A stretch of DNA of 43,124 bases from positions 1 through 43,124 of the forward strand of contig JBOGGN010000094.1 of NCBI GenBank assembly GCA_050744165.1, read 5' to 3'. Position 1 is the first letter of the stretch, and every line of letters starts with the position of its first letter. This DNA is from JBOGGN01 sp050744165 (lineage in GTDB: Bacteria; Actinomycetota; Acidimicrobiia; Acidimicrobiales; Palsa-688). Positions 24,354 to 33,235 of this stretch are shown here, one piece after another. The notes under the pieces are model-generated. The model ran no database searches and was not told where the DNA came from. It saw nothing but the letters and a program-made list of their open reading frames with translations. A program made the position numbers and the translations under genes.

Positions 24354-25295
24354 CTACTTGTCGAAGAGTTCGATTCGGATGACGTCGGGCACGGGCAGCA
24401 CCAGGACGGGGAACGGCTTGTTGCCGGCATGGACCCTCTCAAAAGCGAAGACGACCGTGGCGCCGGACTGGACCGGCGAGATGCGCGAGCACTCGACCTC
24501 TTCCTCGACCTTGGCGCCCGAAACGTCGCGGCGTATGACCTTGTACCGGTGAAGGTCAGAGTCCCCAACGACCGGGCTCGCCGATGGACCCGGGCGAACT
24601 GGCCGCTTCGGATGCCACTGGAGAAGCCGTGAATGCTCCTTGAGGATGCGGTAGCCAATGAGGATCGCCATGAGCGCCACGTCGGTCAGAATCGATCGGA
24701 CTTGGGTTGGGCGCCCATGACCCATCCAGGTGTATGCCCCGACCACCGCTGCAAGTAGGAGGGCGACCCATGTCGCACGGACCCGGCCCCAATCGGTCGG
24801 TCGCCACGGCTTGCTCACATCGGGGCGGGATCGATCGCTGAAAACCCGACCCCACGCTTCGCGATAAGGGTTGTTCGGCCGACGCCCCTTTTGCCACGCC
24901 GACGCGAGGTCCCAACAGGTGTACAGCCCGAACGCCACGACGACAAGCAACGTCTCTGGTTTGGTCTCGACCGGTTGGTGCACCGCGTAGGCAGCCAACA
25001 TGAAGTACACCGCAACCATCGAAATGTCAAGGACCAGCTTCACCAGTTCAACGTTGACGAACTGCGGCTGGAAGCGAGCCTTATTGGCACTGGCGTGGTA
25101 GCCGATCCAGCTGGTGATCGTGATCGTGAGCGCTACGCCCAGATGCAACCAGCTGACTAGCGGCAACGGGTTCTTGACCGGGTCCTCGGCCCACAGGGCG
25201 ACCGGCAAGAAGACCTGGCCGACGGCAAGAGCAAAGAGGATGTCAACGAAGGAGACCCCGATCGACGCAGGATCGATCTCAGGATCTCCGCTCAT
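24354..25295 (-). CDS. Six-span membrane protein with C-terminal soluble domain, unknown function
   Basis: 313 residues. Spans are predicted at about 13-35, 48-66, 86-106, 114-132, 174-191 and 203-216, and a soluble tail of about 95 residues follows. That tail is rich in charged residues (VSGAKVEEEVECS) and ends in PVLVLPVPDVIRIELFDK. No family is recognised. Its ATG overlaps the stop of the upstream HAD gene (ATGA), so the two proteins are made together. Base composition looks less GC-rich than the flanking metabolic genes, and the pair splits an otherwise metabolic gene run, suggesting acquisition by transfer. Confidence 0.72.
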   Translation of the reverse strand: MSGDPEIDPASIGVSFVDILFALAVGQVFLPVALWAEDPVKNPLPLVSWLHLGVALTITITSWIGYHASANKARFQPQFVNVELVKLVLDISMVAVYFMLAAYAVHQPVETKPETLLVVVAFGLYTCWDLASAWQKGRRPNNPYREAWGRVFSDRSRPDVSKPWRPTDWGRVRATWVALLLAAVVGAYTWMGHGRPTQVRSILTDVALMAILIGYRILKEHSRLLQWHPKRPVRPGPSASPVVGDSDLHRYKVIRRDVSGAKVEEEVECSRISPVQSGATVVFAFERVHAGNKPFPVLVLPVPDVIRIELFDK

Positions 25296-26065
25296 GGAGC
25301 TGGCTGGCCGACGGAGGCGAGGATCATCGGCACATCGCGGAGGTGACTTGCGACATGCAGATGTGGGTTCGACATGTCAACGCTATGTTGTCTTCGCTCG
25401 TGCGACCATACGTGGGCATCAATCCAGATCGCTTGCATGCCGGCTTCGAGAGCCGGACCCACGTCGGATGGAAGGCTGTTGCCGATCGACCAGGACTCCG
25501 TGGGTATGGCATCCAATCGGTGAAGAAGCCGCAGAAAGGTATCCGCGTTCTTGTTGCTGACGATCTCGACACGATCGAAGTAGTGACGGAGGCCACTGGC
25601 TTCAACACGCGTCTTCTGAACGGCTTCGTCGCCCTTGGTCACCAGCGCGAGTCGGAAGGATTCGACGAGTTCAGACAACAGCTGTTCGGCGAACGGGACC
25701 AATGGCGCCTTCTTCGCGAAGACTTTGGCCGAGGCGACAGCAACCCGCTCAAGGGCCTCTGGCGTTGGGGTGCCACCGGCGCGGCGCGCCAACTCCGTGA
25801 ACGCCTCGACGCTCGACGCCGGGAACCGGGCGGCGGACAATCCCATCGTCTGCACCTTGGTCGCGTCAATAGAACGCTGTAACTCTTCAAACTGGTCGGG
25901 GTCATAGCCTGTCGATGCGACAATTTGGGCAGCCTCGGACCGAGCAAGATCATAGAGAGACTCGGTCTCCCACAACGTGTCATCACCATCGAAGATGACC
26001 GCCGCGGTACGACCCCGATCGGTCAGACGAAGCAGCTTCGGTGCAGCACGGACACTTGGCTCCAC
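25292..26065 (-). CDS. HAD-superfamily hydrolase (phosphatase-like)
   Basis: 257 residues from GTG 26065. Motif I is VIFDGDDTLWE, with nucleophile Asp26 and acid/base Asp28. LALVTKGD supplies motif II Thr, a Lys follows in the VQKTRVEASGL region, and IGNSLPSDVGPALEAGM is motif IV with the Mg-binding Asp. The cap is helical, inserted after motif I. The substrate is unknown; phosphoglycolate- or nucleotide-type small molecules are usual for this class. TATCAT lies eight bases before this GTG, whereas the longer ATG start at 26089 has neither a -10 box nor a ribosome binding site. It forms a coupled two-gene unit with the downstream membrane protein. Confidence 0.82.
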   Translation of the reverse strand: MEPSVRAAPKLLRLTDRGRTAAVIFDGDDTLWETESLYDLARSEAAQIVASTGYDPDQFEELQRSIDATKVQTMGLSAARFPASSVEAFTELARRAGGTPTPEALERVAVASAKVFAKKAPLVPFAEQLLSELVESFRLALVTKGDEAVQKTRVEASGLRHYFDRVEIVSNKNADTFLRLLHRLDAIPTESWSIGNSLPSDVGPALEAGMQAIWIDAHVWSHERRQHSVDMSNPHLHVASHLRDVPMILASVGQPAP

Positions 26066-26073
26066 GCACTTGG

Positions 26074-26079
26074 ATGATA
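26074..26079 (-). promoter_or_regulatory. -10 box (TATCAT) of the HAD/membrane-protein operon
   Basis: TATCAT on the minus strand, eight bases before GTG 26065, is among the closest matches to TATAAT in the window. It lies inside the reading frame if ATG 26089 were used, so it supports the shorter start. Confidence 0.45.
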
Positions 26080-26120
26080 CGCAGACCATGGGACTGTGAC
26101 GCTTGGCCTTGTGACCGCCC

Positions 26121-26996
26121 TCAAGACCGGGGCAGGCCCAGGCTGGCGTAGATCTGGCGGGTGGCCAGGGAGCGGTTGAGGGTATAGAAGTGCAGACCCG
26201 GCGCTCCCTCGGCCAGCAGTTTCTCGCACAGTTCGGTCGCTGCCTCGATCCCCGCCTGGCGGACCGCCTCGTCCCGCCCTCCTTCGTGGGCGCGCTCGGC
26301 AGCGCCCTCGAGGCGGGCCACCAACTCGGCAGGAACGGCAGCGCCCATCTGGGCCATCCGGGGGATCGACGACAGACTGCTCACCGGCATGATGCCGGGG
26401 AGGATGGGCTTGTCCAGGCCCATGGCTGAGCACTGCTCGACCAGCGCCAGGTACTGACCCAGCTCGAAGAAGAACTTGGTGACGGCGAAGTCTGCCAAGG
26501 CCAGCTTGGCGCACAGATGCCGGCGGTCGGTCTCCATGTCCGGGGACCGGGGATGGCCGGCGGGGTGGGCCGCCACCCCGATCGAGTAGCCGCCGATGGC
26601 CCGAGCCAGCTCGACCAGTTCGATGGCGTGGCGCAACTCGCCCTCGATGGCCCCGGCGTCGGTCGGCGGGTCGCCGCCGAGGGCCATCAGGTTCTCGATG
26701 CCCGCCTTGCGGAAATCGACCATGATTTCGGCCAGCTCCAACCGAGTGTGAGCCACGCAGATCAGGTGGGCCATCGGCGTAAGCGACGTTGTCTTCCGCA
26801 TCCCTGCCACCAGGTCGTGGGTCCGCTCGCGGGAGCTTCGGCCACCCCGGTAGGTCACCGAGACGAACGACGGCTCCAGGGGCTGCAACTCGTACAGCGC
26901 CCGGACCAGGGTCGCCTGCTCGGCATCGGTCTTCGGCGGGAAGAACTCGAAGGAGAACGTCCGGCCTGCCGCCAGCAGGTCAGAGATCTTCGCCAT
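26121..26996 (-). CDS. metF: 5,10-methylenetetrahydrofolate reductase
   Basis: 291 residues. FSFEFFPPKTD carries the catalytic Glu of MetF. SFVSVTYRGG, THDLVAG, PMAHLICVAHT, NLMALGGDPP and PILPGIMPVSS are the family's flavin- and folate-binding blocks on a TIM barrel. It reduces methylene-THF to methyl-THF with FAD for methionine synthesis. The ATG has no Shine-Dalgarno site; TACCCT lies eight bases upstream. It follows folD by 48 bases, placing two one-carbon folate enzymes together. Confidence 0.96.
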   Translation of the reverse strand: MAKISDLLAAGRTFSFEFFPPKTDAEQATLVRALYELQPLEPSFVSVTYRGGRSSRERTHDLVAGMRKTTSLTPMAHLICVAHTRLELAEIMVDFRKAGIENLMALGGDPPTDAGAIEGELRHAIELVELARAIGGYSIGVAAHPAGHPRSPDMETDRRHLCAKLALADFAVTKFFFELGQYLALVEQCSAMGLDKPILPGIMPVSSLSSIPRMAQMGAAVPAELVARLEGAAERAHEGGRDEAVRQAGIEAATELCEKLLAEGAPGLHFYTLNRSLATRQIYASLGLPRS

Positions 26997-27004
26997 GGCA
27001 GGTC

Positions 27005-27010
27005 AGGGTA
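27005..27010 (-). promoter_or_regulatory. Putative leaderless -10 box of metF (TACCCT)
   Basis: TACCCT on the minus strand, eight bases before ATG 26996, with no ribosome binding site in between. It would give metF its own promoter in addition to read-through from folD. Confidence 0.38.
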
Positions 27011-27044
27011 GTGGGAGGGCGCTGGTCATACGGCCCGGCCCGGG

Positions 27045-27908
27045 TTAGGACCCGGCGGCGTGGGCCTCGGCGCAAGCCACCGTGTTGCGAAGCAGCATGG
27101 CCACCGTCGTGACGCCCACCCCGCCGAGCCGAGGGGTGATCCAGGCCGCCACCTCGCCGCACGACTCGTCCACGTCAGGCAAGAGCCGCCGCCCTTCCCA
27201 CGAGATCCCGCCGCTCACCACCACCGAACCGGGCCGGATCACGTCAGGACTGATGATCGACGGCACCCCCGCCGCCCCGACGACGATGTCGGCCCGACGG
27301 GTGTACTCGGACCAGTCGGCAACGCCGGTGTGCACTGCGGTGACCGCGGCGTTGGCATTCGGCTCCTTCAACGACAGGAGCATGGCCAGCGGCCGCCCGA
27401 GCGTCGGGCCGCGGCCAAGAATCACCACGTCGCGCCCCGCCACCGGGATCTCGTAGTAGGCCAGCATCGCCTGGATGCCCATCGGCGTGCACGGCCGCGG
27501 CCCGGGCGCGCCCAGCGCCAAACGCCCCAGGTTGAAAGGATGGAGACCGTCGGCGTCTTTTCCCGGGTCAACGGCTCCGACAGCCGCATTGAAGTCGAAG
27601 CCCGACGGTACGGGGCTCTGGATCAAGAAGGCGTCGACCGCGGGGTCGGCGTTGAACCGGGCCACCGCAGCCAGCAGGTCCGCCTGGGTGCCAGAGGCCG
27701 GCACGTCCTGGTGGAGCGAGACGAGGCCATACCGCTGGCACATCTCGTGCTTCTTGGCGATGTAGCCAGCTGACGCCGGGTCGTCGCCAACCAGGATGGT
27801 GCCCAGGCCCACCGTCGTGCCGGCCGAGGCCAGCGCCTTCACCCGGACCTCGACGTCGGCGTAGACGGCCTCAGCGACCGGGCCGCCCGGCATCAGGACC
27901 GCCGTCAT
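27045..27908 (-). CDS. folD: Bifunctional methylene-THF dehydrogenase / methenyl-THF cyclohydrolase
   Basis: 287 residues. SAGYIAKKHEMC provides the Tyr and Lys of the active site. DADGLHPFNLG and PCTPMGIQAML are the folate-binding blocks. ILGRGPTLGRPLAMLL is the NADP-binding loop. GGVGVTTVAMLL is the C-terminal signature. It interconverts methylene- and formyl-THF, feeding PurN and PurH encoded just upstream. GGAGG four bases before ATG serves as ribosome binding site. It lies 52 bases after purH and is probably in the same transcript. Confidence 0.96.
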   Translation of the reverse strand: MTAVLMPGGPVAEAVYADVEVRVKALASAGTTVGLGTILVGDDPASAGYIAKKHEMCQRYGLVSLHQDVPASGTQADLLAAVARFNADPAVDAFLIQSPVPSGFDFNAAVGAVDPGKDADGLHPFNLGRLALGAPGPRPCTPMGIQAMLAYYEIPVAGRDVVILGRGPTLGRPLAMLLSLKEPNANAAVTAVHTGVADWSEYTRRADIVVGAAGVPSIISPDVIRPGSVVVSGGISWEGRRLLPDVDESCGEVAAWITPRLGGVGVTTVAMLLRNTVACAEAHAAGS

Positions 27909-27960
27909 CGGGCCTCCGGGGCCGACAGGCTCACCGGCCTGCCGGGCATGAGCGTGGCGG

Positions 27961-29481
27961 TCAATGCTGGAACTGGCGTTCGCCCGTCAGCACCATGGCG
28001 ATGCCGTGCTCGTCGGCGGCGGCGATGACGTCGCCGTCGCGTACGGAGCCGCCCGGCTGGATGACCGCCGCCACCCCGGCCGCAGCCACCGCGTCGAGGC
28101 CGTCCCGGAAGGGAAAGAAGGCGTCACTGGCTGCCGCTCCGCCCTTGGCCCGCCCCGCCGCCCGGGCCGTCGCCAACTCGCCCGGCGAGACCCGGTTCTG
28201 CTGGCCACCGCCGATCCCGAGCGCTACCCCGCCTGCCACCAGCACGATGGCGTTGGACTTGACGGCGGCGCACACCCGCCAGGCGATCTCCAGGTCGCGC
28301 CACTGGTCCTCGGTCGGCACCGCCTTGGTCGCCACCCTCCACTCGGCTCGCCCGGTGGCGAAGCGGTAGGGCTCCTGCACCAGCCAACCACCGTTGATCT
28401 GGCGCAGGTGCAGGGCGTCGGCGCTGGGAGGCGGCGCTTCGAGGACGCGGAGCTGCTTGCGCTTGGTGGCCAGCATCTCGGCCACGCCCTCGTCGTAGCC
28501 AGGGGCGATGAGTACGTCGGTGCGGGGGTTGGCCAGCAGGTGCTCGCCCAGCGCCTGAGTCACCGGCCCGGAGACGGCCACGATGCCCCCGAAGGCAGAC
28601 ATGGGGTCGCACTCGAAAGCCTTGTCGTAGGCGCTCAGGTCGTCGCCGGCGACCGCCGCCCCGCACGGGTTGGCGTGCTTGACCACCACCGCCGCCGACG
28701 GCCCGAGCCCGGCCAACTGGTGGACCAGCACCCAGGCGGCGTCGGCGTCGTACAGGTTGAGGTAGGACAGTTCGATCCCGCTGTGCTGGACCACGTCGTC
28801 CCACCAGCTGCGCTGCCCGACCGTCCGGTAACGAGCCCCGGCCTGGTGGGGATTCTCCCCGTAGCGCAGGGTCTGGGCCTTCTCCAGCGCCAGGTGCACG
28901 GTGGCCGGCAAGGGGTCCCGCTCGGCCTCGGGCTCGAGCGAGTCGAACCAGGTGGCGATGGCCCCGTCGTAGGCCGCGGTGTGGGCAAAGGCGGCCCGGG
29001 CCAGCCGCCGGCGGGTCTCCACCGAGAGCTTCCCGTCCTCGCGCAGCTCAGCGACCACGGCCGGGTACTCGCTCGGGTCGACGACGACGCCGACGTGGGC
29101 GAAGTTCTTGGCCGCGGCCCGCACCATGGTCGGGCCGCCGACGTCGATCAGATCGATCGAGGGGTCGGAACCGAAGGGGTACAGGTTGCACACCACCAGA
29201 TTGATGGGCTCGATCTGCTGCTGGTTCAGCTGGGCCACATGCTCAGGCACGTCCCGGTCGGCCAGGATCGCCCCGTGGATGCGGGGGTGCAGCGTCTTGA
29301 CCCGCCCGCCAAGCATCTCCGGCGCCCCCGTGACGACCTCGACCGGCAAATGGGCGATCCCCGCTTCGGCCAGCGCCCGCGATGTCCCGCCGCTGGAGAC
29401 CAACTCGAAGTCCAGCGCCACCAGCTCCCGGGCCAAGTCGACCACTCCGGTCTTGTCGTAGACCGACAACAGGGCCCTCAT
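27961..29481 (-). CDS. purH: Bifunctional AICAR formyltransferase / IMP cyclohydrolase
   Basis: 506 residues, close to the family's usual 510-530. The N-terminal MGS-like IMP cyclohydrolase domain (about 1-190) has LLSVYDKTG, SSGGTSRAL and GGRVKTLHPRIHGAIL. The C-terminal AICARFT domain has RYGENPHQ and VVVKHANPCGAAV, with the catalytic Lys-His. SDAFFPFRDGLD and IQPGGSVRD are late conserved blocks. It carries out the last two steps of IMP synthesis using formyl-THF. Its ATG overlaps the purN stop by four bases. Confidence 0.98.
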   Translation of the reverse strand: MRALLSVYDKTGVVDLARELVALDFELVSSGGTSRALAEAGIAHLPVEVVTGAPEMLGGRVKTLHPRIHGAILADRDVPEHVAQLNQQQIEPINLVVCNLYPFGSDPSIDLIDVGGPTMVRAAAKNFAHVGVVVDPSEYPAVVAELREDGKLSVETRRRLARAAFAHTAAYDGAIATWFDSLEPEAERDPLPATVHLALEKAQTLRYGENPHQAGARYRTVGQRSWWDDVVQHSGIELSYLNLYDADAAWVLVHQLAGLGPSAAVVVKHANPCGAAVAGDDLSAYDKAFECDPMSAFGGIVAVSGPVTQALGEHLLANPRTDVLIAPGYDEGVAEMLATKRKQLRVLEAPPPSADALHLRQINGGWLVQEPYRFATGRAEWRVATKAVPTEDQWRDLEIAWRVCAAVKSNAIVLVAGGVALGIGGGQQNRVSPGELATARAAGRAKGGAAASDAFFPFRDGLDAVAAAGVAAVIQPGGSVRDGDVIAAADEHGIAMVLTGERQFQH

Positions 29482-30047
29482 GGCACTAGCTCCTCGTGCT
29501 GTTCCAGGAATCGCCGAATGGTCGCCGGGAAAAGGCGCCGCTCCACGGTCTTGATCCGCTCATGGAGCGACTCGACGGTATCGCCGGGCAGGACGGCCAC
29601 CTCCTCTTGGGCCAGGATCGGTCCTTCGTCCACCTCGAGGGTGGCCACGTGCACGGTACAGCCGGTGGTGGCCACCCCGGCCGCCAGCGCGTCGGCGACC
29701 GCGTGCCAGCCCTTGAAGGCGGGCAGGAGCGCGGGGTGGGTGTTGAGCACCCGTCCCGGGAAGGCGTCCAGGATGGGCCGGTCCAGGATCGTGCCGAATC
29801 CGGCCATGGCGACGACCTCGACGTGATGGCGCCGGAGCGCCTCGACGATCTGCTCGGTGTACCCGAATCGGTCGAACCCGGGTCCGAAGCTGGGGCGCTC
29901 GACCAGCTCGGCCGGGACTGCCGCCTCAGAGGCGATGTCGAGGGCTCGGCAGGGGCGGTCGGCGATGACCACCGCAACCGGGAGGCCGGCGGCGAGGATG
30001 GCCTCCAGGTTGGTGCCGCCGCCGGAGGCCAGCACGCCGAGTCGCAC
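29478..30047 (-). CDS. purN: Phosphoribosylglycinamide formyltransferase
   Basis: 189 residues from GTG 30047. LGVLASGGGTNLEAIL is the GAR-binding loop. VVAMAGFGTIL and VLNTHPALLPAF contain the catalytic Asn and His. TGCTVHVATLEVDEGPILAQ carries the Asp. It transfers formyl from 10-formyl-THF to GAR in purine synthesis. It is coupled to purH by an ATGA overlap. TAGCGT lies seven bases upstream, but its TAG is the stop of the preceding oxidoreductase gene, so a promoter there may be coincidental. Confidence 0.96.
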   Translation of the reverse strand: MRLGVLASGGGTNLEAILAAGLPVAVVIADRPCRALDIASEAAVPAELVERPSFGPGFDRFGYTEQIVEALRRHHVEVVAMAGFGTILDRPILDAFPGRVLNTHPALLPAFKGWHAVADALAAGVATTGCTVHVATLEVDEGPILAQEEVAVLPGDTVESLHERIKTVERRLFPATIRRFLEQHEELVP

Positions 30048-30057
30048 GCCGACGACG

Positions 30058-31119
30058 CTACCGGTTGGGTGCGAACGCCTCGGCGAGCAGGCGGTACGAG
30101 TGGAGCCGGTCCGCGGGGTCGTGGCAGACCGTGCGAACCACTACTTCGTCGACCTGGTAGGCGTCCGCCAGGTTGCGCAGCGTTGCCGCCACCCGGTCGG
30201 ATGCTCCGGTGAAACGCTTGGCTCGGTGCTGGGCGAGGAGCTCGTCGTCCAGCGGGGTCCTCGGTGAGGCCGCGGCGTCTTCGGGTGGGAGGAGGGCGCC
30301 GCGGCGGCGCCCCTCGGGCTTCAGCGCCCAGATGTCTCCGCTGGCCGCCAACGCCTCCGCTCGGGCGTCGGTATCGGCGCAGATGGCGGTGACGGCCACA
30401 CTGCCCCGGGGCTGCGGATACCGCCGCGACGGGCGAAAACGACGATGGTAGAGGTCCATCACCTTGTCGCCGAAGGTGGGCGACACGAAGTGGGCGAAGC
30501 AGTACGGCAGGCCCAACTCGGCCGCCAACGTCGCCCCGACACTGCTCGACCCGAGTACCCACACCTCGGGCACGCTGGCCGGGCGGGGCCAGGCGATGAC
30601 CTCAGGCTCGCCGGGATCGTCGACGCCGTCCCCCGCGACCCTGTCCCCTTCCCCGCTCTTGTGATCGCCGCCGGAGCGGCGAGAACCGTCCCCGTCAGTA
30701 TCCTCGAGGTACCCGATCAACTGGGTCAGCCGCTCGCGGTAGGCCTCCTCGCCCGGCGGCGCGCCCCCGTCGTGCAGCGCACGCACCGCCGCCCGGTCGG
30801 CCCCATCAGCCCGGCCCAGGCCGAGGTCAATCCGGCCGGGATAGAGCGCCTCCAAGGTTCGGAATACCTCCGCCACCTTGAGCGCCGGGTAATGCGACAG
30901 CAACACCCCGCCGCTGCCCACCCGGATCGTCGAGGTCTGTCCTGCCACGTGCGCGGCCAGGACCTCCGGGGCCGTTCCCGCCAAGGACCCCGTGTTGTGA
31001 TGCTCGGCCAGCCAGATACGTCGGTACCCCAAGCGTTCGGCCTCCACCGCCAGCGCCACCGTGTCCCGCAGCGCTTCCTCCGCGGTCGAGCCAGCCGGAA
31101 CCGGCGACTGGTCCAGCAC
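30058..31119 (-). CDS. Luciferase-like (LLM class) flavin-dependent oxidoreductase
   Basis: 353 residues. LDQSPVPAG, RIWLAEHHNTGSLAGTAPEV, RVGSGGVLLSHYPALKVAEV and LYPGRIDLGLGRADG are typical of the MsnO8-like group of F420/FMN-dependent luciferase-fold enzymes. An Asp/Gly/Ser-rich insert (about 140-170) is longer than usual. The substrate is not predictable. The GTG at 31119 is the only usual start in frame after the sucD stop, so the N-terminus is short by about three residues compared with relatives, which begin with a strand ending in LSVLDQSP. No ribosome binding site is close. It lies 29 bases after sucD and 10 before purN. Confidence 0.88.
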   Translation of the reverse strand: MLDQSPVPAGSTAEEALRDTVALAVEAERLGYRRIWLAEHHNTGSLAGTAPEVLAAHVAGQTSTIRVGSGGVLLSHYPALKVAEVFRTLEALYPGRIDLGLGRADGADRAAVRALHDGGAPPGEEAYRERLTQLIGYLEDTDGDGSRRSGGDHKSGEGDRVAGDGVDDPGEPEVIAWPRPASVPEVWVLGSSSVGATLAAELGLPYCFAHFVSPTFGDKVMDLYHRRFRPSRRYPQPRGSVAVTAICADTDARAEALAASGDIWALKPEGRRRGALLPPEDAAASPRTPLDDELLAQHRAKRFTGASDRVAATLRNLADAYQVDEVVVRTVCHDPADRLHSYRLLAEAFAPNR

Positions 31120-31148
31120 GCTGAGCGTGAGCGGGCGCCTCGCCGAGC

Positions 31149-32036
31149 TCAGGACAGTGAGGCGACGATCTGGGCCGCCACCTCGCCCGCTTCGGTGGGG
31201 TTCTCTGCAACCGACGCGCCGGCGCTGGCCAGGGCCTCCATCTTGGCCCGGGCAGTCCCGCTGGAGCCGGAGACGATGGCGCCGGCGTGGCCCATCTTGC
31301 GGCCCGGGGGGGCGGTCACCCTGGCGATGTAGGCGACGACCGGCGTCGCCACCTCCCGGGCAATGAAATCAGCCGCTTTCTCCTCCTCGGAGCCGCCGAT
31401 CTCCCCGATCATCATCACGACCTTGGTCTCGGGATCGGCCTCGAAGGCGGCCAGACAGTCGATGAAGGTCGTGCCCGGCACCGGGTCGCCACCGATGCCC
31501 ACACAGGTGGTGACGCCGATCCCTTTCTGCTTCAGCTCGTACAGCGCCTGGTAGGTGAGGGTGCCCGAGCGCGACACGATCCCCACCGGTCCGCCGGGGA
31601 GCGCGATGTCGCCCGCCGTGATACCGATGTTGGACTTGCCGGGACTGATGATGCCGGGGCAGTTGGGGCCCAGCAGCCGGGTCAGCGGATGCTCCCTGCG
31701 CAGGACGTTGAAAACCCGGGCCTCATCCTGGGCCGGGATCCCCTCGGTGATGCAGACGATGAAGGGGATCCCCGCCTGAGCCGCCTCGAGGATGGCCGCG
31801 GGCGCGCCAGCGGCGGGAACCGACACGAAGCTGGCGTCGGCGCCGGTCGCCGCCACCGCCTCGACCACGGTGTCGAACACGGGGATGCCCTCGACGTCCT
31901 GGCCGCCCTTGCCGGCCCGCACTCCCGCCACCACCTGGGTGCCGTAGGCCCGGTTGCGCAAGCCGTGGAACCTCCCCTGGCCACCGGTCAGCCCCTGGAC
32001 GACGACCTTGGTGTGCTCGTCGACGAAGATGCTCAT
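31149..32036 (-). CDS. sucD: Succinyl-CoA ligase, alpha subunit
   Basis: 295 residues. VVQGLTGGQGRFH is the CoA-binding N-terminus. TEGIPAQDEARVF and LLGPNCPGIISPGKSNIGI are conserved. RKMGHAGAIVSG carries the phosphorylated active-site His. It works with SucC to make succinate and NTP from succinyl-CoA. Its ATG overlaps the sucC stop by four bases. Confidence 0.98.
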   Translation of the reverse strand: MSIFVDEHTKVVVQGLTGGQGRFHGLRNRAYGTQVVAGVRAGKGGQDVEGIPVFDTVVEAVAATGADASFVSVPAAGAPAAILEAAQAGIPFIVCITEGIPAQDEARVFNVLRREHPLTRLLGPNCPGIISPGKSNIGITAGDIALPGGPVGIVSRSGTLTYQALYELKQKGIGVTTCVGIGGDPVPGTTFIDCLAAFEADPETKVVMMIGEIGGSEEEKAADFIAREVATPVVAYIARVTAPPGRKMGHAGAIVSGSSGTARAKMEALASAGASVAENPTEAGEVAAQIVASLS

Positions 32037-33235
32037 GCCGCTCCCCCCGAGCTGTCACCAGACTCGCCAGACTCGGCGGCACTGCGAGCCTCGCCCCGGC
32101 GGGCGAGTTCGACCGCCGCCCGGGCGGCTTCGAGCATGGTCGGGAACGACTGGATGCGATCGGACTCGACCGCCTTCAAGATGGTCCGGCCCTCCTCGGC
32201 GTTGGTCCCGTCCAGCCGGATCACCAGCGGCGAGGCGATGTCGACCCGGTCCAGGGCGGTGACGATGCCGTTGGCCACATCCTCGCCCCGGGTGATCCCC
32301 CCGAAGATGTTGATGAAGATGGCTTTGACGGCTGGATCGGCGTTGACCACCTCGAGAGCGTTTGCCATGACCGCGGCCGACGCCCCGCCCCCGATGTCCA
32401 AGAAGTTCGCCGGGCGGCCCCCGACCTGGTTGACCACGTCACAGGTGCTCATGGCAAGCCCGGCGCCGTTGGCGACGATGCCCACCTCCCCCTCCAGGCC
32501 CACGTACTGCAGGCCCTTGGATCGAGCCAGGCGTTCCCGGTCGTCCAACTCATCGATGTCGCGGAACTGGTCCCACTCCGGATGGCGGAAGCTCGCGTTG
32601 TCATCGACGGTGACCTTGGCGTCGAGGGCCACCACCCGGCCGTCGGTCGTGAGGATCAGGGGGTTGATCTCTACCAGGTCGGCGTCGCCTTCGACGTAGC
32701 AGCGGTACAGATTCAGCAAGATGCCGATGGCGCCGTCACGGGCGTCAACGTCGAGCCCCGCCTCGTCGACCAGCTGGCGGGCCTCGGCCTCGGTGAGGCC
32801 GACCGCGGGGTCGATATGGCGGCGGGCGATGGCCGCCGGTTCGTCAGCCGCCACGGCCTCGATGTCCACGCCTCCTCGTGCGGAGACCATCGCCAGGTGC
32901 GCCCTGGCTCCCCGGTCGAGGGTGAAACTGGCGTAGTACTCCTGGGCGATGTCGGAGGCGTGTTCCAGCCATAGCCGCCGGACACGGTGGCCCTTGATGT
33001 CCAGGCCCAAGATGGCCGACGCATGGTGGCGCAACTCGTCAGCGTTGGCCGCCAGCTTGACGCCGCCGGCCTTGCCGCGGCCGCCGACGAGAACCTGGGC
33101 CTTGACCACCACTGGGTAACCGGCCGCGTCGGCGGCCTCTAAAGCCTCTTCGACAGTGTCGGCCGTGCCCCCCGGCGACACCGGAATCCCGTAGCGGGCG
33201 AAGTACCGCTTGCCCTGGTACTCAAACAGATCCAC
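32033..33235 (-). CDS. sucC: Succinyl-CoA ligase, beta subunit
   Basis: 400 residues from GTG 33235. DLFEYQGKRYFARYGIPV is the standard start. VVVKAQVLVGGRGKAGGVKLA is the ATP-grasp nucleotide loop. EINPLILT and GGITRGEDVANGIV are conserved. AGGAGG lies eight bases upstream, inside the 3' end of the preceding gene, and clearly sets the start. It overlaps the B12-domain gene by 14 bases, so the two are in one transcript. Confidence 0.98.
   Translation of the reverse strand: MDLFEYQGKRYFARYGIPVSPGGTADTVEEALEAADAAGYPVVVKAQVLVGGRGKAGGVKLAANADELRHHASAILGLDIKGHRVRRLWLEHASDIAQEYYASFTLDRGARAHLAMVSARGGVDIEAVAADEPAAIARRHIDPAVGLTEAEARQLVDEAGLDVDARDGAIGILLNLYRCYVEGDADLVEINPLILTTDGRVVALDAKVTVDDNASFRHPEWDQFRDIDELDDRERLARSKGLQYVGLEGEVGIVANGAGLAMSTCDVVNQVGGRPANFLDIGGGASAAVMANALEVVNADPAVKAIFINIFGGITRGEDVANGIVTALDRVDIASPLVIRLDGTNAEEGRTILKAVESDRIQSFPTMLEAARAAVELARRGEARSAAESGESGDSSGGAA

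Noticed and set aside
24354..26089. Calling the HAD/membrane pair a defence system
   Set aside because: No nuclease, toxin, NTPase or other defence domain is visible. Only the coupling and atypical position are supported.
27964..29826. 620-residue open frame on the plus strand
   Set aside because: It lies opposite purH and purN, whose family motifs are unambiguous. Long antisense frames are expected at this GC content, and its sequence is Arg/Gly/Val-rich with no domain.
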